From contig OX327686.1 in NCBI GenBank assembly GCA_946807835.1, positions 12,834,001 to 12,898,000 on the forward strand: a stretch of DNA of 64,000 bases, in the 5' to 3' direction. Under the pieces are notes generated by a model that did no database searches, was not told where the DNA came from, and saw only the letters and a program-made list of their open reading frames with translations. Shown in pieces: positions 46,714 to 58,725 of this stretch (the stretch's first letter is position 1; the number at the start of each line of letters is the position of its first letter). The translations under genes were made by a program, and so were the position numbers. Source of the DNA: Ailanthus altissimus (taxonomy: Eukaryota > Streptophyta > Magnoliopsida > Sapindales > Simaroubaceae).

Positions 46714-49493
46714 TGACAGGACCCGACCCGAGACCCTCTACTATAGATCCCAGCGGCCTTGCCGGGTACCCCGACGGAAGTTCCTTCGAACCTAACTGGG
46801 TAAGTTGAGAAATTCTGCAAGGCGAACCCCTTTTTAATTCTTGTTACTACTAAGAAGGTCTAGTAATATACATGAAAACGACATCTTAATTTTACAAACA
46901 AACGGACAGAGTTTCCCCTGTTATTCAGAAAATTCATATAAAACCTGCAAAGAAATTTCACTTCTATTTCGAATACATCTCAATTCTACCAATTCGGACC
47001 TCCGGTCCTTTTCAATCAAATCCAACACAACTCAATTATTTATTTGAATCACAAATAAGCGTAATCATAAAAGTAAAAAGAACGATCATCATAAAATTAA
47101 AATCTCTTCTTCTCAGTTCAAAACATACATCCAAATATACATGCCTACAACTATTATGCATAAAGTAAAGGGTACTATTTAGAACATTTACATGTACAAA
47201 AAATGATCTTCGGATTCGGCCCACTACTCGGCAATAGGAGAATCAGCAGCTTGCGTACCGAGACCTGCACCTGGGAAAGGGGTTCAGAAAACATAAAGTA
47301 CAAAATGGGTGAACTAAAGGAGCTTAGTGAGTGCAAATAAAATTTCAATAAAATAACAACATGTATAGATAGCAAATTCTAAAGTTCATGCAGAAATCAT
47401 ACTTCTAAAACTGATGTAAAACTGTAAAACGGTTTCTAACATTATATGCTATTGAAATCTTATCGAGCGGGTTTTATCTACATCTTTAGAAAACTATATT
47501 CAGAATCTGTATAACATAATAACTGCTGTGTGCATAAATGCATAAATGCTATTGGTAAATCAAAAACTAGTAAAATCCTCGCTCGGCCATTTTCTTTCTA
47601 AACTGTACCAATAGTAACCCTAAAGCTCTATACCCACGCAGTCACTCAACTAGCACCGCACACGTGAGTAGGTCACAGGGCACCTCAACTAGCAGCACCC
47701 ACAGTGACATCTTAAGACATCTCACTGGCTATGCAGCAGAATCCTACATCGCATGCATATAGCGAGACAATACCTCGTACACATAGAGTGACTCACATGA
47801 CTCGACATCCCAACTTCCCGGAGTTAGTGACACACCCCCAAGACCTGCCCATGTGCACAGGATATACCGGCCGGGTCTAATACAATCATCACCACTATAA
47901 TCTGAGGGTACCAATGGCCTTAAAAATGAATGCAAAAATTTTAAAATTGTTTCTCAATTCGAACATGTAAAGGCATGTCTATGAATATATATCAAGATCA
48001 TAAATTATGGTTATGCATCGAAAGCTCATAAAACATGCATATTCATTATGCGAAAACATAATAAATGAAAAGTAAAAGAAATGGCAGATTTCCACTCACG
48101 ACCGCTCCACGCTCAATTTCGCTCCCGATTTCTGCTCCCGTTATCGCTCTCGGTTATCTTCACCTACGCGCCATAAATGACATTTAGAACCAAATCGAAT
48201 GCTAGAATCTCATTTAACTACTAAATGCCCTAATTGGCATACAAAGCCCGGATGTAAACTACTTCCCGATTTTTATTTACGAAGCCATTTAATCTAACCT
48301 ATCTCACCATCCGGTGCCCTAAAAATTATTGAACGCCTTATAATCTTGGTTGGACATAATTGCCCTTCACCTTTCCAAAATGGACAATTATGTCCCATTA
48401 TCTTTATTTTTTATTTTTCCATCAACATATACATTCAATTTACAATGTGTACCATTTACACACAACAATCATTCAAAACACCACTCAATCCCTAACTTCC
48501 CTAAAGTGGCAGAATTCCACACTAGGTTCCAACACATTCCTTTTCTCAATTTCTTGTTCCAATTACAACAAAATCATGCCAATTTCATTCTAAAGCCCTA
48601 ATTACAACCAATTGAAATCTCTACAACAACATCACCAAAACTCCTAATTCTTACCTTACCAATTTCTTCAAATTGATGACTCCTTCAAGCTCCAAACTAG
48701 AATTCAACTCAATCTAAGCCAAAAATACACATAAGAACATCAATTTAAGCATTCTTGAAAGCTCACTTATCAAACTCATAAAACAATGCTTTTCTTACCT
48801 CTTTTTCTTAAATTTCCACTAATTGAGGCTTCAATTGAGCTTAGGGATTGATATGTAACCTTATTTTGACTTGATTAAGCATGAAAAATCATGAAAAAAA
48901 ACTTGAATAGTCACTGTAGCAGCACCCCTCTTTGAAGCCCGAATTTCTTTGTTTTTTTTGTCTAAGTGTTGGTTTTGATCTCTCTTCAAATTTCTACACA
49001 CTTCTAACATATATATAGTGATCCCTCAATTGACTATTTTGCCCTTCAACTTACTTAAAACTTCTAATTTGCCATTAGTTCAAATGAAAAGATTTAATTG
49101 GTTTCTTTATAACTATCTAGTTAGAATAGTCAAAAAAACTAACTAGAGTTTCCAACTTGGCAATCCATGAGATTGTTTCTAATTGGTCCATTCTTTAATA
49201 TATGGATTGTATTTCTCAACAAAGGCTTGTTCCATTCAAAACCCTTAAATGGAAATTCATGTAGTAAATTAGGATTTCCTTTTCTAAGCCAATAGAGAAA
49301 AATTTCAAAAATATTCTAGGGTCGTCCGGCGCACCGATCGAGTGTGAAATTATCAAATTAGGTCTAATATCTCTCACGTACACTATAAAGGGAATATTTT
49401 TAATAGGGTTAAAATCGAATAACCCTACGGTGTCTTATTTGCTCTATACCAAAATCTAGGCGCCAATACTACTAATAGGGATTGGATATTACA
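46714..49493 (-). mobile_element. solo gypsy LTR with perfect target duplication
   Basis: A 2780-bp LTR flanked by perfect TCATT at 46709-46713 and 49494-49498. On the minus strand it starts TGTAATATCCAATCCC and ends GGGTCGGGTCCTGTCA, ends typical of Tekay/Del-type chromovirus LTRs. This fixes the minus orientation. A minus-strand TATA run is at 49019-49010 (CACTATATATATG). The block at 47590-47930 is GC-richer than its surroundings and reads as a conserved U5-like region. Only the LTR remains, so the element was lost by LTR recombination. It sits within copia-2 RNase H. Frames of 60-83 codons inside it (for example 48350-48601) have no domain and are not called. Confidence 0.85.
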
Positions 49494-49498
49494 TCATT

Positions 49499-49640
49499 TA
49501 CCAATGACATGTCGTGGTAAAGAAAGATCGAGTCAAAGAATAACCATGTGGATCCTTTTACAAAGACTTTCTCTACTACTAGTTTTGAGAGTCACTTACA
49601 AGGTATAGGGATATGAGACATGTCTCACCTGTTTTAAGGT
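49499..49640 (+). pseudogene. copia-2 RNase H end
   Basis: Last coding remnant of copia-2 after the solo LTR insertion. It reads as the C-terminal tail of copia RNase H, with a DPFTKTF-like piece (49553-49575) then a VTYKVGI-like stretch near 49590. It is followed by the polypurine tract AAGTGGGAG at 49641-49649. Confidence 0.6.
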
Positions 49641-49651
49641 AAGTGGGAGAT

Positions 49652-51312
49652 TGTTGAGAGTGTGCCCTAAAAATATGATTATTTGTATTTAGATACTGTT
49701 GAAAATATAATTGAGGTTATTCATTCAATTTTATATTTTGCAAATTTGATTGCTTCTATTCAAATATCATGAAATTCCTTTATTATTATATGTAAACTTA
49801 AACTTAGTATATAATAATTATATAAAAGATGATTAACTTTAAGAATAATAATCTAAATTAGTCCTTAGTCTAAATGAAGATGAAAACTTCATTTGATAGA
49901 CTATAAGTGCAGTTCATTTGTATATTATATACAATAGTCTTATCTAAATCATTAAAACGGACTATGCTTTGTACAATGAAAACGGAGGCACTTTGTACAA
50001 TGTTGATTATATAGGATTAAACCACGATAAAAATAATTTTTTATTAATTTCTGTCAGTAAAGAGAATTTATTTTATCACAATATAATCATATATTGATTA
50101 ATTTTAATTCCGAGTGATTAATGAACTCCTATTCATTGAGTTATATTTATTAATTTACAAGGCAAAGATTGTAAAATAATTTTATTCAATTACTAAGTAT
50201 TTTATAAATATAATAAAATGGATGGTTAGGAATATTTTTCAAAGTATGAAATCTTTGAAAAGAAGTTAGATAAGTTGTTCTCTTGATAATTGATTCTAGT
50301 TTTGAATATAATGAGCACTCAGTTTTCTTTAAAGGTTAAATAAAACAATAAATTTGTGAATATCATAAATTAAATGTTCAAAAGAGAATCAATATGGATC
50401 AAGGATAAAGATGTAATTAGAGAGATTAATAGACACTCAACCTAGCTCTAATTATGAACACTTATGGAGAATTGATCTATATGAAATAATTATTAAATTG
50501 ACAAAAATGGTCTTTTATTTTATAATTTATCTTTAAAATTAAGAGTTCAACTTTATATTTTTAATAGAGTAATATAAAGTTAACAAATAATAGCATATTA
50601 GTTAAAAAGATTAATCAAATAATTTAATTTATTAGACACTAAAATAACAGCATATTAATTAAAAAGATTAATCCATTAAGTCTCCATGTTGTTTCCATAA
50701 GACACTAAAATATACTATAAGTTAATAGTTTGATCTAAAATATTAATTGGTTCAAGTTTAATATAATTAAACTATTAAGACCAATTAATTAATTTTATTA
50801 GCCCGTGTTTAATTTAACTAAATTTATTCAGCTCAATTAATTGTTGGCCCAATCTAAAATGGTTATGAAATTAAATAAATGATTAGATTATTTAATTATA
50901 TTAGATAATTAGATTATTTGGATAATTATGAATTATCTAAATTATTTTATTAAAAATAATATTAGATATTATTCTAATCATTATCAAATAAGGATTTATC
51001 CTTTTAGTTCCTAATTCTATTAGGATTTGGAGTTTATACTAAATAAGGATGCGTACAGTATAAAAAAAAAATTTTAGAATCACTTTTTACGTATTCATTT
51101 TATGCTTCCTTTTGAGCTAATTTTTTTTTTAGAAAGAAAAAATTAAGAGCACAAATTAGATCTTTCATAATTAATCAACTCACTCATACAAAAATCTATT
51201 AGTGGGAGATAAAGTGTGAAAGATTTACTGATGTTGATAAAGAACATCTGTTGGAAATTTGTAATTAAGGTATTTTTTTCTTATACTTTTTTGTTGCTAA
51301 ATTAAAATAGAC
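49652..51312 (+). repeat. 3' LTR of copia-2
   Basis: Starts TGTTGAGAGTGTGCCCTAAA directly after the polypurine tract. The body is very AT-rich and contains GACACTAAAATA twice (50634 and 50700) within a local duplication. The end is uncertain. Athila-like gag remnants begin at 51320, and AAAATAGACA at about 51303-51312 would give a CA end. The matching 5' LTR is not found at 29107. Confidence 0.6.
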
Positions 51313-51319
51313 ATAGTAA

Positions 51320-51458
51320 ATTTTAAAGTCGTTCCTGGTCACTTAAGAACAATTGTTGATATTGCAGTAGGAGATGCATTGATGATAAAGTCTACTGATG
51401 AGACTTATGAATTATTAGAAAAGATGGCTTCCAATCAATGGCAATCTGAGAGAGTGAT
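51320..51458 (+). pseudogene. gag: Athila-like gag fragment left of the nested element
   Basis: A short readable piece, LRTIVDIAVGDALMIKSTDE followed by LLEKMASNQWQSERV. It corresponds to the gag segments at 53530-53650 and on the minus strand at 26900-26790. It stops at the TGATAAGCG start of the LTR at 51459. The outer element it belongs to may continue at 56660, after the inserted derivative. Confidence 0.75.
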
Positions 51459-52809
51459 TGATAAGCGTAAATTGTATCTATTATTTCTACTCCCTAACTT
51501 GAATAATTGCTCATCTTCATAAAAATAATAGGTTTTTTTTAAAAATGTTTCATTGTTATTTTATAAGTTTGAAATTAATAGAGTAAAAGGAAATGAAAAT
51601 CTAAAGAAAACAAACCAAAACATCAAATTTGCTATAGTAACCTGCTACAATGAATCGTTACTACTGTTAATAGTGATTTTACTATCGTAACATTATAATA
51701 ATGGTGAAGAGTGTTTTACTGTAGCAAAAGTTCGCCCTAGCTCCTAAAACTTACTGCTATAGTGCCACGCAATCAGTGACTTGTGAACAGTATCTAAACA
51801 GTGCTGTGAAAAGTGCTCATGCTACAGTGAAAAAAGAAACGCAACTTCAATTAACCCTTATATAAAGGCCACTTGTTTCAAACTTAAAAAGCATACAACT
51901 TAGGGCTCTTAGAGCCACAACATATAGAAAAAGAGTAATTTTAGAGGAATAAGTACGGAGAATTTAAGGAAGTAAGAAAGTATTGGCGTATCAACTAACT
52001 ATGAATTAAAGTCTATATTGGTTTGCTTTTGGTTGTCTTATATTTATTTTATTTTTTAGTCATAATTCTCTTGTTATCATGAACTAATTTCTTTTCAAAA
52101 TTTGTTACTTGAACTCAATATACGAGCTTAATTGTTATATCTTTGTAATATTTATTTGAATTTAATTCTTTATTATTCCAATTATTTATTCTTAATGCTT
52201 CATAATATCTAATCAATATTATGATTGAATTTGGTAATACTTTGATAAACATATAAAAGGTATCATTATATTTAAACCTAGATAATTTGATGCATGATTG
52301 TAGAGTATTATTCAAGGTTGCATATGCAAGTTTCGAATTAGGATAGGAATATATCTAATTGGCAATATGATCAGTAAGACTTGTTCTTAATGAATCTTAA
52401 TTTATTATAAGTACTATAGGATTATAGGTATTTGGTAAATTAAAATATACTTACATGACCTTTGGAAAGGCTTGTGTATACATTAATGTCTTAACCAATA
52501 ATAAGAATTGAGGAATATAAATATTAAAAGATTAATCTTTAAGAAACATATTAAAGGAAAGTAATTAATCAAAGGCTTTCTCTATATCGCTATCTTCTTA
52601 TTCTATTTGAGTTGTGTCATTTATTTTCTGCACTTTTATTTTACTTAAATTTATTGGAAACTATTACAAGAAAGATATAATTTAAGTACTTGGTAGAAAA
52701 TAAAAATTATCCATATGGGTTCGACATCCGACTTTATAAGTCCATTTATTACTTGTTACAATAACGTATACTTGCGCTTGATTTTAAGATATATATAAAT
52801 ATCGCATGA
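51459..52809 (+). repeat. 5' LTR of the non-autonomous Athila derivative
   Basis: A 1351-bp LTR. U3 contains several GCTACAGTG or CTATAGTAA words (51590-51850). The TATA box is at 51858-51868 (CTTATATAAAG), followed by GCCACTTGTTTC. It ends AAATATCGCATGA just before the PBS. Confidence 0.8.
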
Positions 52810-52815
52810 ATTTTT

Positions 52816-52833
52816 TGGCGCTGTTGCCGAGGG
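52816..52833 (+). promoter_or_regulatory. primer binding site, tRNA-Asp type
   Basis: TGGCGCTGTTGCCGAGGG differs at three positions from TGGCGCCGTTGCCGGGGA, the complement of the plant tRNA-Asp 3' end. It is typical for Athila/Tat elements. Confidence 0.88.
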
Positions 52834-52977
52834 TAATATTTAATTTTTGCTACTATTAATATCAATGTTTCTTGTTTTTAATTTAGAATTTTTTAATAAA
52901 TAGTACCTTTTTTATTTTTGTACAGTTGCTTTTCAATTCTATTTTTATTTTTGTATTTTTTAGGATACCTTTCAGAA

Positions 52978-54250
52978 CTATATGATGGCCTATCAATTTC
53001 AGTTTCAGCAGCAAATGGCAGAACATAGATATTTAAGAGATTATTTAATCCCTAAGATTAGCAACATTCAACCCAGTATATATTAACTAATAATAAATGC
53101 AAACTACTTTAAAATTCAACTGGGAATAATCCAGATGTTAAAAGACTAAGTTCAATTCATTGGACATCTATGCAATGATCTAATTGAACATATCATAAAA
53201 TTTCTAAAGGTTTGTGATTTGTTCAAGTATGATAGAGTCTCAGATGATGTAGTAAGATTGCAGCTATTTTCTTTTTCACTTCGAGACAAGGCAAAGAGTT
53301 GGTTGATGTCACTACCATCAAGATCAATTTCAACATAGGATGACTTGGCCCAGAAATTCTTATCTAAATTCTTTCCACCGACCAAGATAGCAAGGATGAG
53401 GAATGACATCACTTTTTTCATATAGTATGACTTAGAAACACTTTATAAAACATGGGAATGGTGTAAAGATATGTTGAGTAGATGTCCACATCATAGGATT
53501 CTAAAGTGGTTACTTGTGCAGATGTTCCATAATGACTTAATGAAGCAGTTGAGGACCATAATAGATGTTGTAGCTAGGGGAGCATTAAAGAACAAGTCAA
53601 CTGACGAAACCTATGACCTTCTAGAAAAGATGGCATCTAAAACTATCAATGGCCAATAGAGAGAACAACCTCAAGAAAGATCACACGTATATATAATGAA
53701 GGGGAACTCATCTTAGTAGCTATACAAATCAACCTATTGACCAAGAAAATCAATGCCATTAAAGATAATACTATTAAGAGACAACATGTCACTTGTGATT
53801 TCTATAATGACAACCATCTAAATGGCCAATACATGAATGTTATGCACTACATGGAGAACTATCAAGAATAACAAAATAATTTCTACACCAACTTCTACAA
53901 TTCAGATTGGATAAACCCTCATAGCATACTAGCGCAACCTCAACAGCAGATTGAAGAGAAACCAAGCCTAAAAGAGATGTTTATACAATATATGAAGCAA
54001 ACAGATGCCATCCTTTATAGCTAAGCAACCTTTTTAAAGACATTAGAGATTTAAGTGTGCCAATTAGTCACATTATTTAATAATCATCCACAATTCTATT
54101 GACTAGCAACACAGGCGAATTCGAGAGGAAATAAGGAGCAATGTCAAGTAATCATCTTGAAGACTAAACAAGAACTACCAACAGTCACTAAAATATCTCA
54201 ATAAGGAAAGTCATGATAGAGCAAAGGAGATAACAAAAGAGGAGTCAACT
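52978..54250 (+). pseudogene. gag: gag of the non-autonomous Athila derivative
   Basis: Starts near an ATG at 52981 with AYQFQFQQQMAEHRYLRDYL. The core reads FKYDRVSDDVVRLQLFSFSL, RDKAKSWLMSLP and FLSKFFPPTKIARMRNDI (53220-53420), a clear Retrotrans_gag domain (PF03732). The best open part (53471-53659) has MLSRCPHHRILKWLLVQMFH and LRTIIDVVARGAL. A zinc knuckle (CDFYNDNHLNGQY) near 53790-53830 has lost key cysteines. The C-terminal part (53950-54080) has EEKPSLKEMFIQYMKQTDAI. Several stops interrupt it (53086, 53336, 53657), so this copy cannot make full-length Gag. Confidence 0.82.
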
Positions 54251-56414
54251 ACAGAAGAAAAGGCACCTGTGGCACTTCAAAGTAAAGACAGTCCATACAT
54301 TTCACTACCACATTCTCACAAAAACTCTAAAAGGAAAACCTTGAACATCGGAAATTTTCTAACAATATCTCTCATTATTTCAAGGTTGACATGGTATTTC
54401 CTAAAGATTCACCACTACCTCATAAATTAAAAGTGATAAAAGCCTTTCAATTGCAAGCTCGTATAAAATTTTACAAGTTAAAAAAGAAAAATATGTATGG
54501 TAAGATAACGAGGTGCTGTATTTCAGTCTAAAATTAAAATATTTTCGGTAAGGCTCAAATCAAGATGGTTGAGACTGCATCTACAAAAACATTTCATAGA
54601 GCTATGGAAGTCAAAGAAGGAGAATATCTATACTCTTAGACATTGACTAAAGTTCTATAGGCATGATATTGCTGATATACAGTTTGATCCTCCATGAGTT
54701 AAAAAAGAAGACGTCGAGACGATAACGTTGAACCAAACGCTTCTTGGGAAGCAAACCAAGTAACTTTTATTTTAGGTTTATTTAAGTTTTGATTACTTTA
54801 GTTTCTTTTTTTGTAGGAATAAAATAGCAATTTAAGTACTTAAAAAAGCATCACAAGCTTTTGTAAGCGTTAAGAGCAAAGAAAATTATAGTCACATCCA
54901 AAAGACGCAACTTAGCAATGCTTTAACTTCATTTACTAGAGAAGTCTTGTACTCTCAGTTCTTTATTTTTCGACATTGGAGACAATGTCTAATTTAAGTT
55001 TGGAGGTGGGAAACACTTTCTTGTGTTTATTTTTGCTGCATGATTTGATTAGTTGTCTTGTGGGTTAAATTTTTTTTATTTTTTGGTTGTTAGGTTGTTA
55101 AAATGATCATTAGTCTATGATAAAAAAAAAATAGAATACATGGTTGGATTTATTTTTACAAATCTCTAGGAATGATAGATACTAGAGACAATTTATGTTA
55201 TCTAAGTTTAGGAACGAGTTTAACTTTATTTATAATCACCATTCTTTGAACACTTTATAAGCATGAATAGATGGAAAACACAATAAGTTGAGGATACTTA
55301 TTTATACAATTTATAAGCACTTTATAACTATTACTTAGAGATACTTATTCTTTATACAGTAAACCCATGTCACGAAAATCGACATTCTAAAACTTATCTT
55401 TAATTACCACTTGAGGCAAAATCAAAGGAAACACATGAATAGAAAAATTATATTAGGCCGTGATTGGATCACTTGAGCCTTTCTAGCCTACCTTAATTGT
55501 ATATTTATCTTTAGTTATCCTATTTGAGCCTAATTACTCATTTTTTTTTATTTTGCCATATTACAAAGCCAAAGACCTAAAGTTTATTTATCTAGAAATT
55601 TACCCAAAACACCACAAACCTTGAATTTTATTAGAAATACTCTTAAAAGAAAAAGGTTGTGGTAGTATCAAAAAAATAAATTTGGGTGGTATTTGTCAAT
55701 CTAAGTTTAGGGGTACTAAAAAAAAAGAGAGAAAAGAAAAAAAATCTTAAATAATACCCCCAACTTAAAAGAAAAAAGAAATTCTTTGAAAAATAAAGGT
55801 TGAAAAGATAGATGAGAAACACAATAAGTTTGGGGGAAGAGATAATTCAAGGAAAATAAAGATCAAGAGGTTCTTAGGTAAAGTTTAAGTATTCATGGTG
55901 TGATTTAAACTTCAATTTGTTTATCCTTTTATCTCACCTTAATCTTAGTCTTATGTTACAAGCTAACTAAAGTCCTAAATATATCCTTAGACATGTGATT
56001 TTCTATATTAGTGGAGATTGGTAGTAAAGACAAGCTTATGGAAGTGTTATTATACAAATCAAATAACGAGACATCATTTTTTTATGTAAAAACTTAAGCA
56101 TAAAGTAAATCAATGTATGGTTATAGCTATTATTTGCTACTTGCATACACACATACATGGTGATTATCTATAAGGAAGAATGAAGGACTAAATAAAGATA
56201 ATTAGAATTGTTAATAATTATTTATTTACCTTAGGATTTGTTCCATTTAAACAACCTTTGAGACAATTATTTTGATCATCTTACTAACCTAACATGTTAT
56301 GTTTTATTTTCTTTATGAGTTTATTTTTTCATTAAGTCAAGTAAACCTTTGATTTTTCTCTCTAAGTATATTTTATTACTTGAGGACAAGCAAATGGCTA
56401 AGTTTGGGGAATTT
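54251..56414 (+). other. non-coding 3' region of the Athila derivative
   Basis: Contains the block CGCTTCTTGGGAAGCAAACC (54748), the hallmark ACATTGGAGACAATGTC (54973) followed by AAGTTTGGAGGTGGG, and a long AT-rich stretch with A-rich and GA-rich runs (55710-55800). A second hallmark-like phrase CTTGAGGACAAGCAAATGG sits at 56381, next to the terminal purine tract. The same order recurs in reverse at 21936-22600 and 41660-43910. Confidence 0.65.
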
Positions 56415-56650
56415 TGATAAGTGTAAATTGTATTTATTATTTTCACTCCCTTAACTTAATTAATTGCTCATCTTTATAAGAATAATATATTTTTATTTTT
56501 ATATGTTTCATTATTATTTTGTAGGTTTGGAGTCAATGGAGCAAAAGGGGATGAAATTTAAAGAAAACAAGGCAAAACATCAAATTTGCTATAATAACTT
56601 ACTACAGTTTCTGCGAAATAGAGATTTGCTATAGTAAATGATTCTTCCTG
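56415..56650 (+). repeat. 3' LTR of the Athila derivative, truncated
   Basis: Begins TGATAAGTGTAAATTGTATT and follows 51459-51690 closely, including the CAAATTTGCTATA phrase. It stops near 56650 and is followed by gag C-terminal sequence of another copy. Confidence 0.75.
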
Positions 56651-56659
56651 GTTTCCATT

Positions 56660-57443
56660 ATAGCCACTAGCTCAACAAGAGAAGAAGCCTGTCTTAGAAA
56701 AGATGCCAATTTATACATGAAGCAAATAGATGCTCTTTTACAGAGTTAAACAATTATTCTACAAAGTCAAGCTGCTTCACTACAAAATTTTGAGACTTAG
56801 GTGAGTCAATTGGCCATATTAATGAATAATCATCCTCAGGGTTATTTACCAAGCTATACTAAAGTCAATCTAAAAGAGGATAAAGAACACTACAAGAAAA
56901 TCACTTAGAGGAGTGGAAAAGAGTTATTTGATGTTATTGAAGAGCCTTAACTAAAAGAGAGCCTCTATGAAGATAAATTGATGGCTTAAGAGAAGGAGAA
57001 AATCCAAAAAGAGAAATAAAACATGATGAAGAAGAGTGACTTGAGTTCTTACAACCTACAACCTACCACCTCCATTTTCCCAACATCTTCACAAGTAAAA
57101 ACTTGACAAGTAATCCTTAAAATTCTTAAAAGTATTCAAAAAGCTTCTCATTAATATTTCTTTCACTGATGTATTAAAGTAGGTGTCCAATTATTTCAAG
57201 TTCATAAAAGATATTTTATCAAAGAAAATAAGACTAAAAGATTTTAAGATAGTTGCTTTGATAGAAAAGTGCAGTGCCATTGTATAGAAGAAACTTCTAC
57301 CAAAACTCAAGAATCTATGGAGTTTACCATTCTATACACAATTACGAATCTATTTTTTGGTAAAGCTTTGTGTGACTTGGGAACTAGTATTAACTTAATG
57401 TCACTTTCTATATACCAGAAGCTGGGTTTGGGGGAAGCAAAAC
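56660..57443 (+). pseudogene. Athila-like gag end and protease, split by a solo LTR
   Basis: 56670-56860 reads as the gag C-terminus (REEACLRKDANLYMKQIDAL, then SQLAILMNNHPQG). The protease part at 57269-57443 shows EFTILYTITNLFFGKALCDL, then GTSINLMSLSIYQKLGLGEA. The stem between them has stops. The solo LTR at 57444-58725 interrupts the frame right after GEAK. The gene continues at 58726 (PTIGILQL). The catalytic Asp is retained (LCDLGTS). This is probably the right part of the copy whose gag fragment lies at 51320-51458. Confidence 0.78.
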
Positions 57444-58725
57444 TATTATATTTAATTAGAACTCTAATGCACATTATCGTAATAAGTAATAAAATGATAA
57501 GTATCATTCCCAAAAGGTATTTCTATTTTATTTGCTAAGTACTAAAATTGTGTCCTTTTATCCTCATCCAAAAAAAATCAAAGTATTCAAATCAATAAAA
57601 CCTAAAATAAACAAACAAAATAAAGTAAAAAAGAAAAAAGAAATATATATATATATATTAATATCACCAATTGTAAATAGCTTAGGACTACAATTATCTC
57701 TCAATATGAATTGTTAACCAATAAATCTAATATATTCATAAGTCTCTTTCAATGGTCGAGTGAAATTATTTTACCTAATCAATTACTTATATTTCTATGG
57801 TATTCAGATTAAAATAAAACTCAATAGAAATAGGTTCTCTAACCATATGAATATATTTTCATCTCACATGAAACTCAAAACTATTACGCAATGATCATAT
57901 ATCAATCTATTCAACACCTAAATTTATTTTCCAAGTTCATTAGGGTTCATACAATAATCTAATTATTGATAAATTAATTAGAAAGCATTAATCACAAAAT
58001 ATATAGAACAATTCTATACTGAATATAACTAAGAGAAAATAAATTGATTCAAGTTATATATTGAGTTGTAATCCTAGATAAAAAAAAATAGTTCATAATG
58101 AATAAAGAGTTTTAGAGTTTATTAAGAAAAATATCATAAATCATAGAATTAGAAAGATATAGAGTTGAAGAAATAAAACTAATTTGTTGCAATTTTCAAT
58201 TTAATAGACTCTTTAATCCTCTAAAAGTGCCTATAATTCTTTAAAAAAATTGTTTCTCTCACGCTCTCTCTTCACCTCCCTTCTTAGTGTTGAAATAAGT
58301 TTTTTGGTCTTTTATTTTTAGGCTTATGTCTTCAAATTAAAGCAAAATATCGAATACAAGTTAGATTTAGATTTTTATATTCAGCACCCAATGTCGGGTG
58401 CCTTGGCCCTAGATTTTTGGCACTGTGATGCTTAGATTCTGCTCTTTCTATAATTTTCTGGTTGTGCCAACACTATGACACTCAAGTTCCAATGTAGCAA
58501 TGTTGAGCACTGTAGTAAATCACTATTAACAGTCACTATAATAGTTACTATTTAAATTGGATAATTTTGTCTTGTTTACCTTAGATTTTTCATCATAAAT
58601 AACTCAATTTACTTCAAACCTTTAAAATGACAATAAAGCACATAAAAAGCTTAAAATTTATACTTAAAATGAACAAATTCTAAGTGTATCGAAGCCTAAA
58701 TAATAAGTATAAAATACGCCCATCA
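57444..58725 (-). mobile_element. solo Athila-like LTR in a protease gene, minus strand
   Basis: A 1282-bp LTR starting on the minus strand with TGATGGGCGTATTTTATACT at 58725. Flanks AAAAC (57439-57443) and AAAGC (58726-58730) look like a 5-bp duplication with one change. Removing the LTR rejoins GEAK to PT in the protease linker. It resembles 27724-29106 (both minus), including the reversed GC-rich U3 part (58385-58510) and the (AT)n tract at 57643-57658. The far end (57444) has lost the canonical CA. Confidence 0.78.

Larger units (their letters stand above)
51459..56650 (+). mobile_element. non-autonomous Athila derivative: LTR, PBS, gag, 3' region, truncated 3' LTR
   Basis: 5' LTR 51459-52809, tRNA-Asp-type PBS (52816-52833), gag, then non-coding sequence with the Athila hallmark ACATTGGAGACAATGTC at 54973. 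The terminal tract AAGTTTGGGGAATTT follows at 56400-56414, then the first 235 bases of the 3' LTR (TGATAAGTGTAAATTG). No RT, RNase H or integrase is present between gag and the hallmark, about 0.7 kb apart, so it could only have moved with help in trans. The 3' LTR is cut at about 56650 where gag-like sequence of another copy starts, which removes the right target duplication. It sits inside gag of an older Athila-like copy. Confidence 0.75.

Noticed and set aside
48350..48601. Overlapping open frames of 77-83 codons
   Set aside because: They lie inside the solo gypsy LTR (46714-49493), overlap in two frames, lack a domain and have biased composition (H, F, N, T). They are chance frames in LTR sequence.
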